Below, piece by piece: positions 31,836 through 34,372 of a stretch of 34,372 bases of DNA. Origin of the DNA: Paracoccaceae bacterium (GTDB taxonomy: Bacteria; Pseudomonadota; Alphaproteobacteria; Rhodobacterales; Rhodobacteraceae); the NCBI GenBank assembly GCA_026417295.1, contig JAOADN010000022.1:1-34372 (forward strand), written 5' to 3'. Position 1 is the stretch's first letter; each line of letters begins with the position of its first letter. Below the pieces are notes generated by a model. It searched no databases, was not told where the DNA came from, and saw nothing but the letters and a program-made list of their open reading frames with translations. The position numbers and the translations under genes are program-made.

Positions 31836-32519
31836 ATGCGTCCGATCCCCGCCTTCGTCCTGCCGCCCCTGGCCGCCCTGGCGCTTGCCGTCATTGCGGC
31901 CGCACCGGCCGGCGCCGATTCGACCAATGCGGCGCCGGTGATCGAGATGACGACGGTTCCCGTCGATGTCGCGCGCCTGCCCTGGATCGGCGATGACACG
32001 CGCAAGTTCGTGGCCGACACGCAGGCGCGGTTCAAGTCCGGCCAGGTCGCGGCCTATGTCTTCGCCGCCTCGCCCAACGGCAACTGGGGCCTGCGGACCG
32101 CCGAGGGGGGCACGACGCCGCCCTCGATCGCCGATCTCGCGCGGCAGGCGCTGGAACAGTGCGAGTACTTCTACGTCCTGCCCTGCCGGATCATGGCGAT
32201 CAACGGCATGGCGATGCAGGACGGGACGGGCGGCTGGGCGGCCCAGCCCTACATGCTGGCGCCCGAGCCGGCGCGCTTCGACTTCGAGCGGGTGCCCTTC
32301 GTGGGCGAGCACGACCGCCAGCTGCTGCGCGACTATGCGTTCCAGTCCAGCCCCAAGGCGCTGGCCGTCTCGGACGGCGGCTTCTGGAGCTGGAAGGGCG
32401 CCGACACGGTGCAGGACGCGATCACCCTGGCGATGAACGACTGCAAGACCGGGAACGGCAACCAGGACTGCTATCTCTATGCGGTGAACGACTTCGTCGT
32501 GATGGATTTCAAGCGCTGA
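31836..32519 (+). CDS. Exported protein with two DUF4189-like repeats
   Basis: A 227-residue protein with a signal peptide (hydrophobic core about 8-26, cleavage near AGA-DST) and two similar modules. Module 1 (about 69-127) has AAYVFAASPNGNWGLRTAEGG, then ALEQCEYFYVLPCRIMAING. Module 2 (about 170-224) has ALAVSDGGFWSWKGADTVQDA, then AMNDCKTGNGNQDCYLYAVND. In each module two cysteines bracket a short loop, probably a disulphide in the periplasm. The modules resemble the small secreted DUF4189-type domain, but the match is by eye and function is unknown. GGAG lies seven bases upstream of the start. A bidirectional terminator separates it from the convergent katG. Confidence 0.75.
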   Translation: MRPIPAFVLPPLAALALAVIAAAPAGADSTNAAPVIEMTTVPVDVARLPWIGDDTRKFVADTQARFKSGQVAAYVFAASPNGNWGLRTAEGGTTPPSIADLARQALEQCEYFYVLPCRIMAINGMAMQDGTGGWAAQPYMLAPEPARFDFERVPFVGEHDRQLLRDYAFQSSPKALAVSDGGFWSWKGADTVQDAITLAMNDCKTGNGNQDCYLYAVNDFVVMDFKR

Positions 32520-32579
32520 AGCCCCGGCCTGCCGCCGGCCGCCCGCGCCGCCCGCGCCGCCGGCGGCGGAATGAAAAGG

Positions 32580-32605
32580 GGGACGGCCCCGGCAGGGGCC
32601 GTCCC
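32580..32605 (-). terminator. Terminator between katG and the exported protein gene
   Basis: An 11-bp perfect stem GGGACGGCCCC/GGGGCCGTCCC (32580-32590/32595-32605) with a four-base loop. On the minus strand it is followed by CCTTTTCATT, so it mainly serves katG, but it can also act on the convergent transcript. Confidence 0.7.
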
Positions 32606-32630
32606 GGTGGTGCGGGCCTGGCTGCGCCCC

Positions 32631-34372
<1,742 letters not shown>

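Overview
The window looks like chromosomal DNA of a high-GC alphaproteobacterium, most likely a Rhodobacter-type member of the Rhodobacteraceae/Paracoccaceae. I base this on family recognition only: a B12-dependent class II ribonucleotide reductase (NrdJ), a DUF2852 protein, a DUF6456 helix-turn-helix protein, a two-domain cold-shock protein, a bacterial leucyl/arginyl-transferase and a pyrrolysine-free MttB-family protein. No phage, insertion sequence, integrase or CRISPR array is visible. Almost all of the window is housekeeping and amino-acid metabolism.

Layout. 1-5.3 kb: tryptophan genes on the minus strand (trpD, trpG, then trpE), with a plus-strand divergent polysaccharide deacetylase gene and a hairpin-rich repeat region between trpG and trpE. 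5.3-10.9 kb: a compact minus-strand run reading fabI, lysE-type exporter, gpt, DUF2127, class I aminotransferase, ppiD, trpE, with start/stop overlaps and one good promoter upstream of fabI. 11.0-12.9 kb: plus-strand pdxH, two-domain cold-shock protein, DUF192 protein and tRNA-Pro(TGG). 13.3-17.4 kb: nrdJ with a paired NrdR-box promoter, a hairpin-rich leader and a terminator. 17.5-19.3 kb: three small exported EF-hand proteins and an antisense ECF-like sigma factor. 19.3-21.95 kb: ilvI(B)-ilvN with a complete attenuator. 22.0-28.4 kb: minus-strand phospholipase D-like protein, VOC protein, aminoacyl-transferase, DUF2852 protein, zinc alcohol dehydrogenase and guaA. 28.5-32.5 kb: plus-strand mttB-family gene, DUF6456 regulator and an exported protein with a duplicated domain. 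32.6 kb to the end: the C-terminal part of katG, cut by the window edge.

The most informative signals lie between genes. (1) An ilv leader peptide of 15 residues (MSGFVILVGPWRMGR) with a Val-Ile-Leu-Val run sits between a consensus-like promoter and mutually exclusive antiterminator/terminator hairpins, so ilvI-ilvN is probably controlled by translation-coupled attenuation. (2) Two copies of an unidentified element (near 3.6 kb and 28.55 kb) share an identical 10-bp-stem hairpin and two sequence blocks at identical spacing. When read as codons from the ATG in the hairpin, the differences inside the conserved blocks are synonymous, so it may encode a tiny protein family or be a structured regulatory repeat. 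(3) Two NrdR-like boxes exactly 31 bp apart overlap the nrdJ promoter. (4) Two identical half-site operators (ATGTGAA-N5-TTCACAT) flank the promoter of the DUF2852 gene. (5) A CtrA-like site lies upstream of the DUF6456 gene.

Everything here is read by eye from the sequence and from family knowledge. No search or folding program was run.
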